In this document: piece after piece, positions 43,540 through 56,557 of the stretch
How positions within the stretch are numbered: the stretch's first letter is position 1
How the letters are laid out: each line of letters starts with the position of its first letter
DNA from: Actinomadura latina NBRC 106108
GTDB lineage: Bacteria > Actinomycetota > Actinomycetes > Streptosporangiales > Streptosporangiaceae
Direction of reading: 5' to 3'
DNA length: 64,000 nucleotides
Assembly: GCF_001552195.1 (NCBI RefSeq)
Contig: NZ_BCQS01000003.1
Span: 744,001 to 808,000 of the forward strand
Translations under genes and position numbers: made by a program
Notes under the pieces: generated by a model
The model's input: the letters and a program-made list of their open reading frames with translations, nothing else
The model's database searches: none
What the model was told of the DNA's origin: nothing

Positions 43540-44990
43540 TCCTGAAGCGCGGCGTCATCGTCCAGCTGATCGCGTTCGTCGTCATCACGATCGTCGGCGT
43601 GGCGATCGTCTCGGTGAACTACATCGGGCTGGGCCGCGACCTCCTCGGCAAGGAGTACGTCGCCTACGTCGACCTCACCGACTCCGGCGGCGTGTTCACC
43701 AACGCCGAGGTCACCTACCGGGGCGTGCCCGTCGGGCGCGTCGGCCCGATCGAGCTGACCAAGGGCGGCATCCGCGTCAAGCTGGTGCTGAAGCGCGGCG
43801 AGCGGATCCCCCGCGACGGCACCAAGGCCATCGTGGCGAACCGGTCCGCGGTCGGCGAGCAGTACATCGACCTGGAGCCGACCAAGAAGAGCGGCCCCTA
43901 CCTCGACCAGGGCAACGCCTACACGATCCCGAAGGAGCGCACCACGCTGCCGGTGTCCACCGCCGAGCTGCTGCGCAACGTCGACTCGCTCGTGGGCTCC
44001 GTCAACACCAAGGACCTCGGCACCATCGTGGACGAGCTGGACAAGGCGTTCTCCGGCTCCGCCGAGGACCTCCAGTCGATCCTGGACGACACCGACCGGC
44101 TGCTGAAGACGGCCGACGAGGCCTACCCCGACACCAAGCAGCTCCTGGACAACAGCGTCACCGTCCTGGACACCCAGCGCGGGCAGGCCGCCAACATCCA
44201 GGGCTTCGCGCGCAACCTCAACGAGCTCACCACGTCCCTCCGCAACGACGACCCGGCCCTCCGCAGGACCATCGACGGCGTGCCGGGCGCCGTGGACGAG
44301 ACGCACAAGGCCATCAAGCAGCTCGCGCCGACGCTGCCCGTCCTGCTGGCGAACCTCACCACGACCGGTCAGATCATCACGTCCCGCCAAGCGGGCCTCC
44401 GGTCGCTGTTCATCCTGTACCCGGTGACGGTCGCCGGTGCGTTCACCGTGACGCCCGGCGACGGGACCCAGCACTTGGGCCTCGACCTGAACATCGACTC
44501 GCCGCCGCCGTGCACGCAGGGCTACGAGAAGGTCAAGCACCGCTGGCCGCAGGACACGTCCCCCAAGAAGCCGCGCTTGGACGCCGGCTGCAAGGCGCCG
44601 CACAACGCGCCCACCGCCGTCCGCGGCTCGCGCAACTTCCCGAAGGACGAGATCCTGCCGTACCCGCAGGTCCCGGCGGGCGCCACCGCCGGCGCCGGTT
44701 TCCCCGCGGGCGGCGCGACCGGCACCGAGGGCGGAAAGTCGCAGGCCGAGGGCAAGAGCGGGGCCAAGACGAAGGCCGCCGCGGCGGCCCCCGCCGGCCA
44801 GGTCGACGACGGCCGGCTGATCCTTTCGTATCCGTCCGATTCAGTGGAATTCGCTGGATACGATCCAACGACCGGTGCGGTCTACGGGCCCGACGGCAAG
44901 CGATACGTCATGCCGCGCAGCGCCGGAACCCGTCAGTTGGGAGAGGAATCCTCGTGGAAGTGGCTCCTGCTCGGACCTCTGAGCCAGTGA
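43536..44990 (+). CDS. mceF: MCE-domain protein (MceF position)
   Basis: 484 aa, largest of the six. GTG start overlapping the mceE stop (GTGA). Seen: helix (about 6-28), MCE domain (about 37-118; YVDLTDSGGVFTNAEVTYRGVPVGRVGPIELTKGGI), helical needle region (140-310), then PPPCTQGYEKVKHRWPQDTS and an Ala/Gly/Lys-rich insert (about 390-435) before a short C-terminal motif (YDPTTGAVYGPDGKRYVM). Ends ten bases before the next gene. Confidence 0.92.
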   Translation: MILKRGVIVQLIAFVVITIVGVAIVSVNYIGLGRDLLGKEYVAYVDLTDSGGVFTNAEVTYRGVPVGRVGPIELTKGGIRVKLVLKRGERIPRDGTKAIVANRSAVGEQYIDLEPTKKSGPYLDQGNAYTIPKERTTLPVSTAELLRNVDSLVGSVNTKDLGTIVDELDKAFSGSAEDLQSILDDTDRLLKTADEAYPDTKQLLDNSVTVLDTQRGQAANIQGFARNLNELTTSLRNDDPALRRTIDGVPGAVDETHKAIKQLAPTLPVLLANLTTTGQIITSRQAGLRSLFILYPVTVAGAFTVTPGDGTQHLGLDLNIDSPPPCTQGYEKVKHRWPQDTSPKKPRLDAGCKAPHNAPTAVRGSRNFPKDEILPYPQVPAGATAGAGFPAGGATGTEGGKSQAEGKSGAKTKAAAAAPAGQVDDGRLILSYPSDSVEFAGYDPTTGAVYGPDGKRYVMPRSAGTRQLGEESSWKWLLLGPLSQ

Positions 44991-45000
44991 GGCGGGCACG

Positions 45001-45489
45001 GTGAGGCGCCGCCTGCCCCTGGTCACCGCGATCACGCTCAGCGTCATCGTGGTCGGCCTGGCCATCGCGTCCGGCTGGCTCGGCGTCGTGACCCTCCGCA
45101 ACAAGGACGAGGCCGGCCAGCGGGCGAAGGCGATCCAGTCCGCGCGGCAGATGGGCGTCAACCTGATGTCGCTCGACGCCTCCACCGCGCAGCGCGACAT
45201 GGACCGCATCGTGGCCGGCACCACGGGCGATCTGAAGAACAAGCTGGCGAGCCAGTCGAACGCCTTCATGCAGCAGATCACCAAGGCGAAGGCCAAGTCG
45301 ACGGTCAGTGACGTCAACGCCGCGCTGGTGTCGATGGACGGCGACTCCGCCGAGGTGATGGTCTCCCTCAACGGGACCGTCACCAACGACAAGGTGCAGA
45401 ACGGTACGCCGCAGGGCTACCGCTACCAGATGGACCTCACGCGGGTCGACGACCGCTGGCTCGTGTCCGGACTGGAGGTTGTCCCGTGA
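45001..45489 (+). CDS. Mce-associated membrane protein
   Basis: 162 aa. Seen: one N-terminal helix (about 10-30, AITLSVIVVGLAIASGWLGVVTL) and an outer domain of the Mas type (ARQMGVNLMSLDASTAQRDMDRIVAGTTGDLKNKLASQSNAFMQQITK ... DRWLVSGLEVVP), a nuclear-transport-factor-like fold. GTG start. Such proteins stabilise Mce complexes in mycobacteria. Overlaps the next gene (GTGA). Confidence 0.86.
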   Translation: MRRRLPLVTAITLSVIVVGLAIASGWLGVVTLRNKDEAGQRAKAIQSARQMGVNLMSLDASTAQRDMDRIVAGTTGDLKNKLASQSNAFMQQITKAKAKSTVSDVNAALVSMDGDSAEVMVSLNGTVTNDKVQNGTPQGYRYQMDLTRVDDRWLVSGLEVVP

Positions 45490-46460
45490 CGATGCTCGGA
45501 CGGGGCAAGAAGAAGCCCGACGACAAGGCGGCCAAGGCCGAAGAGGCGGCGAAGCTGGCCGAAGAGGCCGCCGCGAAGGCCCGCGAGGCCGCCCGCCTGG
45601 CCCAGATAGCCGCCGACGAGGCCGCCGCCGCGGGGGCCGAGGAGGCCGAGGAGCCGGAGAAGGCCGCCAAATCGCCGGAGAAGCCCCGTAAGTCCCGGAA
45701 GGCCGCCAAAGGCGAGCCCGCCCCCGAAGACGCCTCAGAAGCCGACTCAGCCGCCGCAGCGGACAGCGAGACCGGGGACGAGACCGCCGAGGACGACGAA
45801 ACCGTCGCGGGCGGGACCGTCCAGGCCGACGACGAGGACGTTGCCGACGAGGACGAGGCCGACGAGGCCGACGAGGACGAGAAGCCGGCGAAGCCGGCGC
45901 GCCTGAAGTCCAAGAAGGCGGCGAAGGCCGTCGCGGACGACGACGAGGAGGACGAACCCCGCCGCTCCCGCCGCGTCGGCGGGCTCTCGACGGTGATCGC
46001 CGTCCTGGCCGTCCTGACGATCGCCCTCGGCGCCGGCACCACCGTCCTCTACCTCAAGGTCAGCGAGCAGAAGGCGACCGAGCAGGCGGGCAAGGACGCG
46101 TCGATGGCGTCGTCCCGCGCGGCCCAGAAGCTCTCTTCGTACGACTACCAGACGCTCGACGCCGACCTGAAGGCCGCGTCCGCCACGACGACGGGCAAGC
46201 TGCACACCGACTACGAGAAGCTCGCCCAGGAGCTCAGGACCGTCGCCGTCCAGCAGCAGGCCGTCTCCAACACGACGGTGATGAAGGTCGGCGTGGTGAG
46301 CGCGTCCCCCGACAAGGTCGTCACCCTGGTCTACGCCAACCGCTCGTCCGTCACCAAGGACGACAAGCAGCAGCGCCTCCCCGAGCCGCTCCGCATCAAG
46401 ATGACGATGGTGAACAAGGACGGCAAGTGGCTGGCGTCCGAGCTGACCGTCATCTCCTAG
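45486..46460 (+). CDS. Mce-associated membrane protein with long charged cytoplasmic tail
   Basis: 324 aa. Seen: residues 1-160 form an Ala/Glu/Lys/Asp-rich, probably helical or disordered cytoplasmic segment (KAAKAEEAAKLAEEAAAKAREA ..., then an acidic block near 95-140), one helix at about 166-188 (VIAVLAVLTIALGAGTTVLYL), then the Mas-type outer domain (SRAAQKLSSYDYQTLDADLKAASATTTGKLHTDYEKL ... DGKWLASELTVIS). Last gene of the operon; GTG start overlaps the previous stop, ATG at 45492 is also possible. Confidence 0.86.
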   Translation: MTMLGRGKKKPDDKAAKAEEAAKLAEEAAAKAREAARLAQIAADEAAAAGAEEAEEPEKAAKSPEKPRKSRKAAKGEPAPEDASEADSAAAADSETGDETAEDDETVAGGTVQADDEDVADEDEADEADEDEKPAKPARLKSKKAAKAVADDDEEDEPRRSRRVGGLSTVIAVLAVLTIALGAGTTVLYLKVSEQKATEQAGKDASMASSRAAQKLSSYDYQTLDADLKAASATTTGKLHTDYEKLAQELRTVAVQQQAVSNTTVMKVGVVSASPDKVVTLVYANRSSVTKDDKQQRLPEPLRIKMTMVNKDGKWLASELTVIS

Positions 46461-46476
46461 CCGCCTGAACGAACGC

Positions 46477-46515
46477 ACCCCGTGGCCTCCCGCCGAGGTC
46501 ACGGGGTTCTTTTTG
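46477..46515 (+). terminator. Intrinsic terminator of the Mce operon
   Basis: ACCCCGTGGCCTC / GAGGTCACGGGGT, 13 bp with one G-T pair, followed by TTCTTTTT. One of the few U-tract terminators in the window. Confidence 0.88.
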
Positions 46516-46720
46516 CGCCGGGGGTCCCGGTGGATCCGGTCGCCTCGCGGGGACCCGGACGCACCGGGCCGCGCCGACGGATGCCCGACCCTCGCCGGTG
46601 CCCTAAACTATGGCCTTCCTCACTGCAGGTCAGGGCCTGAAAAGTCCAAGTCCGCTCTTGACTGAGAGGCGCTGAGGGGCGATGCTCCATGGCAACGTGA
46701 TGCATACTGCGGCGCTAGAG

Positions 46721-46749
46721 TTGCGAGCGGTGTACCAGTCGGCTACACT
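46721..46749 (+). promoter_or_regulatory. rpoB-rpoC promoter
   Basis: TTGCGA (46721-46726) and TACACT (46744-46749) with a 17-base spacer, giving a leader of about 140 bases before the rpoB TTG. A weaker TTGACT sits at 46658. Confidence 0.75.
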
Positions 46750-46894
46750 GCCCCTTTGCGCTGCCCTCTGACTATCCACGTGTGAGTGCACCCCTGCAGG
46801 GGTCTGTTGTAGACCCTGAAAAATCAGGTCTCGGACGTGGATCGTCTGGCGTGCGTGTCGTCAGTTACGCCGCGAGCCCTCGGAAGGACCACTC
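46750..46894 (+). other. rpoB leader with hairpins
   Basis: Contains the perfect palindrome ACCCCTGCAGGGGT (46790-46803) and a second dyad AGACCCTGA-AAAA-TCAGGTCT (about 46812-46833). Together these could form an attenuator-like structure; no T run seen. GGAAGGA (46882) is the ribosome site. Confidence 0.5.
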
Positions 46895-49800
46895 TTGGCA
46901 GCCTCGCGCAACGCCTCGAATACCGCAACCGGTCCGAACCGCGTCTCCTTCGCGCGCATCAAGGAGCCGCTCGAAGTCCCGGACCTCCTTGCACTGCAGA
47001 CCAACTCCGTTGACTGGCTGCTGGGCAACGAGAGGTGGAAGGCCCGGGTCGAGGCGGCCCAGAAGGCCGGAAGTAAGAGCGTCCCGACCCAGTCGGGGCT
47101 GGAGGAGATCTTCGAAGAGATCAGTCCGATCGAGGACTTCTCCGGAACCATGTCCCTGTCGTTCCGGGACCACCGGTTCGAACCGCCCAAGTACTCCGTC
47201 GAGGAGTGCAAGGACAAGGACATGACCTACTCCGCCCCGCTGTTCGTCACGGCGGAGTTCATCAACAACACCACCGGTGAGATCAAGAGCCAGACGGTGT
47301 TCATGGGCGACTTCCCGCTCATGACCCCGAAGGGCACCTTCATCATCAACGGCACCGAGCGCGTCGTCGTCTCCCAGCTGACCCGGTCGCCCGGCGTCTA
47401 CTTCGACCGCGCCCTCGACAAGGCGTCCGACAAGGACATCTACGGCTGCCGGGTCATCCCGAGCCGCGGCGCCTGGCTCGAGTTCGAGATCGACAAGCGC
47501 GACAACGTCGGCGTGCGCATCGACCGCAAGCGCAAGCAGCCCGTCACGGTGCTGCTCAAGGCGCTCGGCTGGGACGAGGCGCGCATCCGCGAGCGCTTCG
47601 GCTCCTACGAGTCGATCAACGTCACCCTGGAGAAGGACCACACGTCCGGCCAGGACGACGCTCTGCTCGACATCTACCGCAAGCTCCGTCCGGGCGAGCC
47701 GCCGACGCGCGAGTCCGCGCAGACGCTGCTGGAGAACCTGTACTTCAACCCGAAGCGGTACGACGTCGCCAAGGTCGGCCGCTACAAGATCAACAAGAAG
47801 CTCGGCCTCGACCTGGACATGCGGCAGGGCACCCTCACCGAGGACGACGTCGTCGCCACGGTCGAGTACCTCGTCCGGCTGCACGCCGGCGAGGAGGAGG
47901 CCACCCTCGGGGCCGTCCCGGTGCCGATCGAGGTCGACGACATCGACCACTTCGGCAACCGGCGCCTGCGCACGGTGGGCGAGCTGATCCAGAACCAGGT
48001 CCGGCTGGGCCTGGCCCGGATGGAGCGCGTCGTCCGCGAGCGGATGACCACCCAGGACGTCGAGGCGATCACGCCGCAGACCCTGATCAACATCCGGCCG
48101 GTCGTCGCCTCCATCAAGGAGTTCTTCGGCACCAGCCAGCTGTCCCAGTTCATGGACCAGACCAACCCGCTGGCCGGGCTGACGCACAAGCGGCGGCTGA
48201 ACGCGCTGGGGCCCGGTGGCCTGTCGCGTGAGCGGGCGGGCATGGAGGTCCGCGACGTCCACCCGTCCCATTACGGCCGCATGTGCCCGATCGAGACGCC
48301 GGAAGGCCCGAACATCGGCCTGATCGGCTCGCTCGCCGCGTTCGGCCGGGTCAACCCGTTCGGGTTCGTCGAGACGCCGTACCGCAAGGTCACCGAAGGC
48401 GTCGTCACCGAGCAGATCGACTACCTGACCGCCGACGAGGAGGACCGCTACGTCATCGCGCAGGCCAACTCCCTGCTGAACGACGACGGCACCTTCGTCG
48501 ACGACCGCATCCTGGTCCGCCGCAAGGGCGGCGAGGTCGAGCTGGTTCCCGCCCGCGAGGTCCAGTACATGGACGTCTCGGCGCGGCAGATGACCTCGGT
48601 CGCCACCGCGATGATCCCGTTCCTGGAGCACGACGACGCCAACCGCGCGCTGATGGGCTCCAACATGCAGCGCCAGTCCGTCCCGCTGCTGCGCAGCGAG
48701 GCGCCGCTGGTCGGCACCGGCATGGAGTACCGCGCCGCGGTCGACGCCGGCGACGTCATCACGGCCGAGAAGGCCGGCGTCGTCGAGGAGGTCTCGGCCG
48801 ACTACGTGACCGTCATGAACGACGACGGCACCCGGACGACGTACCGGGTGTCCAAGTTCAAGCGGTCCAACCAGGGCACCTGCTTCAACCAGAAGCCGAT
48901 CGTCGACGAGGGCCAGCGGGTCGAGGTCGGCCAGGTCGTCGCCGACGGGCCGTGCACCGACGACGGCGAGATGGCGCTCGGCAAGAACCTCCTCGTGGCG
49001 TTCATGCCGTGGGAGGGCCACAACTACGAGGACGCCATCATCCTCAGCCAGCGCCTGGTGCAGGACGACGTCCTCTCCTCGATCCACATCGAGGAGCACG
49101 AGGTCGACGCCCGCGACACCAAGCTCGGCCCCGAGGAGATCACCCGGGACATCCCGAACGTCTCCGAGGAGGTCCTCGCCGACCTCGACGAGCGTGGGAT
49201 CATCCGCATCGGCGCGGACGTCGTCCCCGGCGACATCCTCGTCGGCAAGGTCACCCCGAAGGGCGAGACCGAGCTGACCCCCGAGGAGCGGCTGCTCCGC
49301 GCGATCTTCGGTGAGAAGGCGCGCGAGGTCCGCGACACCTCGCTGAAGGTGCCGCACGGCGAGCAGGGCAAGGTCATCGGCGTCCGGGTGTTCTCCCGCG
49401 ACGACGGCGACGAGCTCCCGCCCGGCGTGAACGAGCTGGTCCGCGTGTACGTCGCGCAGAAGCGCAAGATCACCGACGGCGACAAGCTCGCCGGCCGGCA
49501 CGGCAACAAGGGCGTCATCTCCAAGGTGCTCCCCGTCGAGGACATGCCGTTCATGGAGGACGGCACGCCGGTCGACATCGTCCTGAACCCGCTGGGCGTC
49601 CCCGGGCGCATGAACGTGGGCCAGGTCCTGGAGACCCACCTCGGCTGGGTCGCCTCCCGCGGCTGGAAGGTCGAGGGCGACGACACCGACTGGAAGAAGG
49701 CCCTCAGGGCCATCGGCGCCGACGAGGCCGAGCCGTGGACGAACACCGCGACGCCGGTGTTCGACGGTGCGCAGGAGAGCGACGTCACCGGCCTGATCGA

Positions 49801-50371
49801 GAGCACGCTGCCGAACCGCGACGGCGACCGCATGGTCGGACCGGGCGGCAAGGCACGGCTGTTCGACGGCCGCACGGGCGAGCCCTACCGGGACCCGATC
49901 TCGGTCGGCTACATCTACATCCTCAAGCTGCTCCACCTGGTCGACGACAAGATCCACGCGCGGTCGACCGGCCCGTACTCCATGATCACCCAGCAGCCGC
50001 TCGGCGGTAAGGCCCAGTTCGGCGGCCAGCGCTTCGGTGAGATGGAGGTCTGGGCACTGGAGGCGTACGGCGCCGCCTACGCGCTCCAGGAGCTGCTGAC
50101 CATCAAGTCCGACGACGTCCTCGGCCGCGTGAAGGTGTACGAGGCCATCGTCAAGGGCGAGAACATCCCCGAGCCCGGCATTCCCGAGTCCTTCAAGGTG
50201 CTCATCAAGGAGATGCAGTCGCTGTGCCTCAACGTCGAGGTGCTCTCCAGCGACGGCATGTCCATCGAGATGCGCGACACCGACGAGGACGTCTTCCGCG
50301 CCGCGGAGGAGCTCGGCATCGACCTGTCCCGCCGTCCTAACGAGGGCGCGATGAGCGTCGACGAGGTCTGA
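46895..50371 (+). CDS. rpoB: DNA-directed RNA polymerase subunit beta
   Basis: 1158-aa catalytic subunit of RNA polymerase. TTG start six bases after [39 protein letters not shown] is the usual actinobacterial N-terminus. Seen: the rifampicin pocket with [11 protein letters not shown] then [20 protein letters not shown] at about 412-442, and [19 protein letters not shown] after it; the C-terminal KSDDVLGR clamp motif. Relative to the usual consensus the rif cluster carries Thr423, Ala427 and Asn436 (E. coli 518, 522, 531), while Gln418, Asp421 and His431 (513, 516, 526) are conserved. Cotranscribed with rpoC after 19 bases. Confidence 0.97.
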   Translation: MAASRNASNTATGPNRVSFARIKEPLEVPDLLALQTNSVDWLLGNERWKARVEAAQKAGSKSVPTQSGLEEIFEEISPIEDFSGTMSLSFRDHRFEPPKYSVEECKDKDMTYSAPLFVTAEFINNTTGEIKSQTVFMGDFPLMTPKGTFIINGTERVVVSQLTRSPGVYFDRALDKASDKDIYGCRVIPSRGAWLEFEIDKRDNVGVRIDRKRKQPVTVLLKALGWDEARIRERFGSYESINVTLEKDHTSGQDDALLDIYRKLRPGEPPTRESAQTLLENLYFNPKRYDVAKVGRYKINKKLGLDLDMRQGTLTEDDVVATVEYLVRLHAGEEEATLGAVPVPIEVDDIDHFGNRRLRTVGELIQNQVRLGLARMERVVRERMTTQDVEAITPQTLINIRPVVASIKEFFGTSQLSQFMDQTNPLAGLTHKRRLNALGPGGLSRERAGMEVRDVHPSHYGRMCPIETPEGPNIGLIGSLAAFGRVNPFGFVETPYRKVTEGVVTEQIDYLTADEEDRYVIAQANSLLNDDGTFVDDRILVRRKGGEVELVPAREVQYMDVSARQMTSVATAMIPFLEHDDANRALMGSNMQRQSVPLLRSEAPLVGTGMEYRAAVDAGDVITAEKAGVVEEVSADYVTVMNDDGTRTTYRVSKFKRSNQGTCFNQKPIVDEGQRVEVGQVVADGPCTDDGEMALGKNLLVAFMPWEGHNYEDAIILSQRLVQDDVLSSIHIEEHEVDARDTKLGPEEITRDIPNVSEEVLADLDERGIIRIGADVVPGDILVGKVTPKGETELTPEERLLRAIFGEKAREVRDTSLKVPHGEQGKVIGVRVFSRDDGDELPPGVNELVRVYVAQKRKITDGDKLAGRHGNKGVISKVLPVEDMPFMEDGTPVDIVLNPLGVPGRMNVGQVLETHLGWVASRGWKVEGDDTDWKKALRAIGADEAEPWTNTATPVFDGAQESDVTGLIESTLPNRDGDRMVGPGGKARLFDGRTGEPYRDPISVGYIYILKLLHLVDDKIHARSTGPYSMITQQPLGGKAQFGGQRFGEMEVWALEAYGAAYALQELLTIKSDDVLGRVKVYEAIVKGENIPEPGIPESFKVLIKEMQSLCLNVEVLSSDGMSIEMRDTDEDVFRAAEELGIDLSRRPNEGAMSVDEV

Positions 50372-50390
50372 GAACTCAAGGGGAAAACAG

Positions 50391-54263
<3,873 letters not shown>

Positions 54264-54272
54264 CGTCCCGTC

Positions 54273-54300
54273 CCGGGACGCCGCTCCGGCGGCGTCCCGG
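54273..54300 (+). terminator. rpoC terminator, first hairpin
   Basis: Perfect 12-bp stem CCGGGACGCCGC / GCGGCGTCCCGG, 4-base loop, ten bases after the stop. Confidence 0.8.
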
Positions 54301-54333
54301 CTCGCGGACACCCGTGCCTGACGACACGCGAAG

Positions 54334-54363
54334 AGGCCCCACCCGCCCGGGTGGGGCCTTTTT
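54334..54363 (+). terminator. rpoC terminator, second hairpin with T run
   Basis: AGGCCCCACCC / GGGTGGGGCCT, 11-bp stem, 4-base loop, followed by TTTT. Tandem with the first hairpin. Confidence 0.88.
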
Positions 54364-54403
54364 GCGTCCGGCCGCCGAGGCCCGAGCCGTCTACAGTCGG
54401 TCC

Positions 54404-55303
54404 ATGGGAGGCCGGAGCGCAGGGGACGTCCGTGACGTGGTGGTCGCGCATCGTCCCGGCTATCGCATCCACTCGGTGGAGTTGCTCGGCGAAGGCGAGG
54501 ACAACATCGCCTTCGAGGCCAACCACGAGTTGATCGTCCGTTTCGGCAAGGAGTCCGATGCCGTGGGGCGGGCCGCTCGGGTGCGCGGCGAGGCCCGCCT
54601 TCTCGCCGCGGTCGCGGACGTGTCGCCGCTGCCGGTGCCCGAGCCGGTTTTCACGGTGGCAGAGGACGGGTGCCTCGCCTACTTCAAGCTTCCGGGCATC
54701 CCGCTGATCGACGTGGCCCCGGCACAGCGCGCGGCCCATGCCGACTCGATCGCCGCAGCGCTCGGGGAGTTCCTCGGCGCCTTGCATGCTGTCCCGGTCG
54801 CCCGGGTGGACGGCCTGGTGGAGGTCGATGACGAGCCGGCGGCAGCGTGGCTGGAGGAGGCGGCACAGACCTACCCGCTGGTCGGCGAGGCGGTCCCGGT
54901 GGCGCATCGCCGGGCCGTGGAGGCGTTCCTGAGCGCTCCGCCGCCGCCCGAGCGGGGCGAACTCGTGTTCTCCCACAACGATCTGGGGATCGAACACGTC
55001 CTCATCGACCCGGCCACCTGGGCGGTGACCGGGATCATCGACTGGAGCGATGCTGCGATCACCGACGCGGCCTACGACTTCGGCCTGCTCTACCGCGACC
55101 TCGGCCCCGCCGCTCTCGACCTGGCGCTCCGCAACTACCAGGCGGGTGTCCACGACGCCGAGGAGATCGAAGCGCGCGCCGGCTTCTACGCCAGGTGCAG
55201 CGTGCTGGAGGACATGGCCTACGGGCTCCAGGAGGGGCACGCCAAATACCTCGACAAGGGCCTGACCGCACTCAAGTGGCTCTTTCCGACCGGCGTCCGC
55301 TGA
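54404..55303 (+). CDS. Aminoglycoside/macrolide phosphotransferase-family protein
   Basis: 299 aa, APH/choline-kinase fold. Seen: N-lobe VELLGEGEDNIAFEANHELIVRFGKE (about 27-52) with the ATP Lys position, the Brenner-like motif SHNDLGIEHVLID with Asp (about 188-200), and IIDWSDAAITDAAYDFGLLYRD (DFG-type metal site). The Asn of HxDxxxxN is His here, as in the HNDLG subgroup. Probably leaderless: TACAGT at 54392-54397 lies seven bases before the ATG and no ribosome site is present. Substrate unknown; resistance should not be assumed. Confidence 0.85.
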   Translation: MGGRSAGDVRDVVVAHRPGYRIHSVELLGEGEDNIAFEANHELIVRFGKESDAVGRAARVRGEARLLAAVADVSPLPVPEPVFTVAEDGCLAYFKLPGIPLIDVAPAQRAAHADSIAAALGEFLGALHAVPVARVDGLVEVDDEPAAAWLEEAAQTYPLVGEAVPVAHRRAVEAFLSAPPPPERGELVFSHNDLGIEHVLIDPATWAVTGIIDWSDAAITDAAYDFGLLYRDLGPAALDLALRNYQAGVHDAEEIEARAGFYARCSVLEDMAYGLQEGHAKYLDKGLTALKWLFPTGVR

Positions 55304-55444
55304 GCCGCCACCGCTTGCGTGCAGCAGCCGTGGGCTTGACCTGGGTGTATCTCCGTTTCCTTGACCTTTGTCCGGTTTTGTCGCTGTGTGGGGCGGGGAT
55401 GAAGGCACTCGTTGCCTGATGTACGCGACGGGGGAGAAAGCCAG

Positions 55445-55687
55445 ATGAAGAGGGTCATGACCGGTGCGCTGATCGCCGCTTTCGTGGGAGTCGCCGGAGT
55501 GGGCAGCGCCGCCGCCGCCCAGCCGTCCCAGGACCGGGGCACGCGCCAGGACTGCCGCACCTACTCCAGCGTCACCGAGTGCGGTAAGCCCAAGCTCAGT
55601 GAGAAGCAGCAGGCGTGCGTGAACGCGGCGGTCCAGCAGGGCATGACCGAGCGCCGCGCCACGGTGGAGTGCCACGCGTTCGCCTGA
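55445..55687 (+). CDS. Small secreted protein with four cysteines
   Basis: 80 aa. Signal peptide (MKRVMTGALIAAFVGVAGVGSAAAA, cleavage near 25), then a compact mature part of about 55 residues with four cysteines (RQDCRTYSSVTECGKPKLSEKQQACVNAAVQQGMTERRATVECHAFA), probably two disulfides. ATG start with GGGGGAGAAAG upstream. No match recognised. A strong hairpin follows. Confidence 0.75.
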   Translation: MKRVMTGALIAAFVGVAGVGSAAAAQPSQDRGTRQDCRTYSSVTECGKPKLSEKQQACVNAAVQQGMTERRATVECHAFA

Positions 55688-55695
55688 GCCCGCCG

Positions 55696-55740
55696 CGCGT
55701 CGAAGGGGCCCGTTCCATGCGGACGGGCCCCTTCGACGCG
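55696..55740 (+). terminator. Strong hairpin terminator
   Basis: Perfect 18-bp stem CGCGTCGAAGGGGCCCGT / ACGGGCCCCTTCGACGCG with a 9-base loop. Confidence 0.88.
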
Positions 55741-55766
55741 CGGAGGGCTGGGGCGTCCGCGCCCTG

Positions 55767-55822
55767 TCAGCCGGCCTTCGTCAGCCGGCCTTCGTCAGCC
55801 GGCCTTCGTCAGCCGGCCTTCG
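55767..55822. repeat. Four tandem 14-base units at a gene end
   Basis: TCAGCCGGCCTTCG repeated exactly at 55767, 55781, 55795 and 55809. On the minus strand each unit reads CGAAGGCCGGCTGA, and the first one met by the membrane protein gene supplies its stop. The other three lie just beyond. Confidence 0.92.
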
Positions 55823-56231
55823 CCCCCGCCGGAGGTGCGGTGAGCGCGTAGATCAGCAGGACGCACAGGGCGATGGTCAGCACCGACCAGATCGGGAAGG
55901 CGAGCAGGAACGCCAGATGCCCGATGGCGGCGACGACGGCGAAGAAGACCCCGGTCGCACGAGCCCACATCTTCCCGGACAGGATCGCCGCACCGACCGC
56001 GATTTGGACGATGCCGAGGATCAGCCAGATCCAGCCCCAGGTCGTGTAGTCGAACACCAGGATCTGGTTCTGGCCGACGAGGTAGTAATTGTCCCTGAAC
56101 AGGCCCACCAGGCCGTCGATGATGTTGAACGCGCCGATCACCAGGGCGAGCGTGCCCGCGAAGGCGAGCCATCCCGATGTCCGTGGTCGTGTCATCGTCG
56201 AAGCGGATCCGTGGGCGGTCTTGGTCGTCAT
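55809..56231 (-). CDS. Four-helix membrane protein (DUF7144-like)
   Basis: 140 aa from the ATG at 56231 (MTTKTAHGSASTM), which has GGGAGGGGATCG upstream. Seen: four hydrophobic helices (about 22-43, 60-82, 88-108, 112-134) with the conserved GAFNIIDGLVGLFRDNYY and DYTTWGWIWLILGI segments of a widespread actinobacterial small membrane family. Function unknown; members are often stress-linked. Minus-strand start region contains GGTTTGTGG and GGGCA-like elements that could be a SigB-type promoter (weak). Confidence 0.78.
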   Translation of the reverse strand: MTTKTAHGSASTMTRPRTSGWLAFAGTLALVIGAFNIIDGLVGLFRDNYYLVGQNQILVFDYTTWGWIWLILGIVQIAVGAAILSGKMWARATGVFFAVVAAIGHLAFLLAFPIWSVLTIALCVLLIYALTAPPAGAKAG

Positions 56232-56557
56232 TCGATCCCCCTCCCGGTCGCGGTCGATCGCCGCCGACTCGGTGCTCGAAGGTTGCCCGCCCACGCCGAT
56301 GCCACAAACCGTGATCGACCAACACTTAACGGCACATTTACGGATGTCGACCACGCCGCCGCACGTGCCGGCGGTGGGGGCCCGTCCGGCGAGGAACGGC
56401 CCCCTCCCGGAGCCATCAGCGGTCAGGGCTCAGCGCGGCGGGTGGGCGTCGGCCCATTCGGTGATCTCGAACGCCTGCGCCCGTCGAACCTCGCCCGCCG
56501 CCGGAACGCGGTCGCGCCCCCCGGCCGCGGTTGCGCTGCTGCCGCAGCGGGGCGGGG
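56232..56557. other. Intergenic region
   Basis: 325 bases between two minus-strand genes. No gene seen. AT-rich stretch 56321-56345 (AACACTTAACGGCACATTTA) may hold the promoter of the membrane-protein gene. Confidence 0.5.

Noticed and set aside
46658..46686. TTGACT as the main rpoB promoter -35
   Set aside because: The matching -10 at 17 bases (GATGCT) is poor; TTGCGA/TACACT further down is far better.
54404..55303. Calling the phosphotransferase a resistance gene
   Set aside because: Fold and motif are clear but substrate is not; the family includes many non-resistance kinases.
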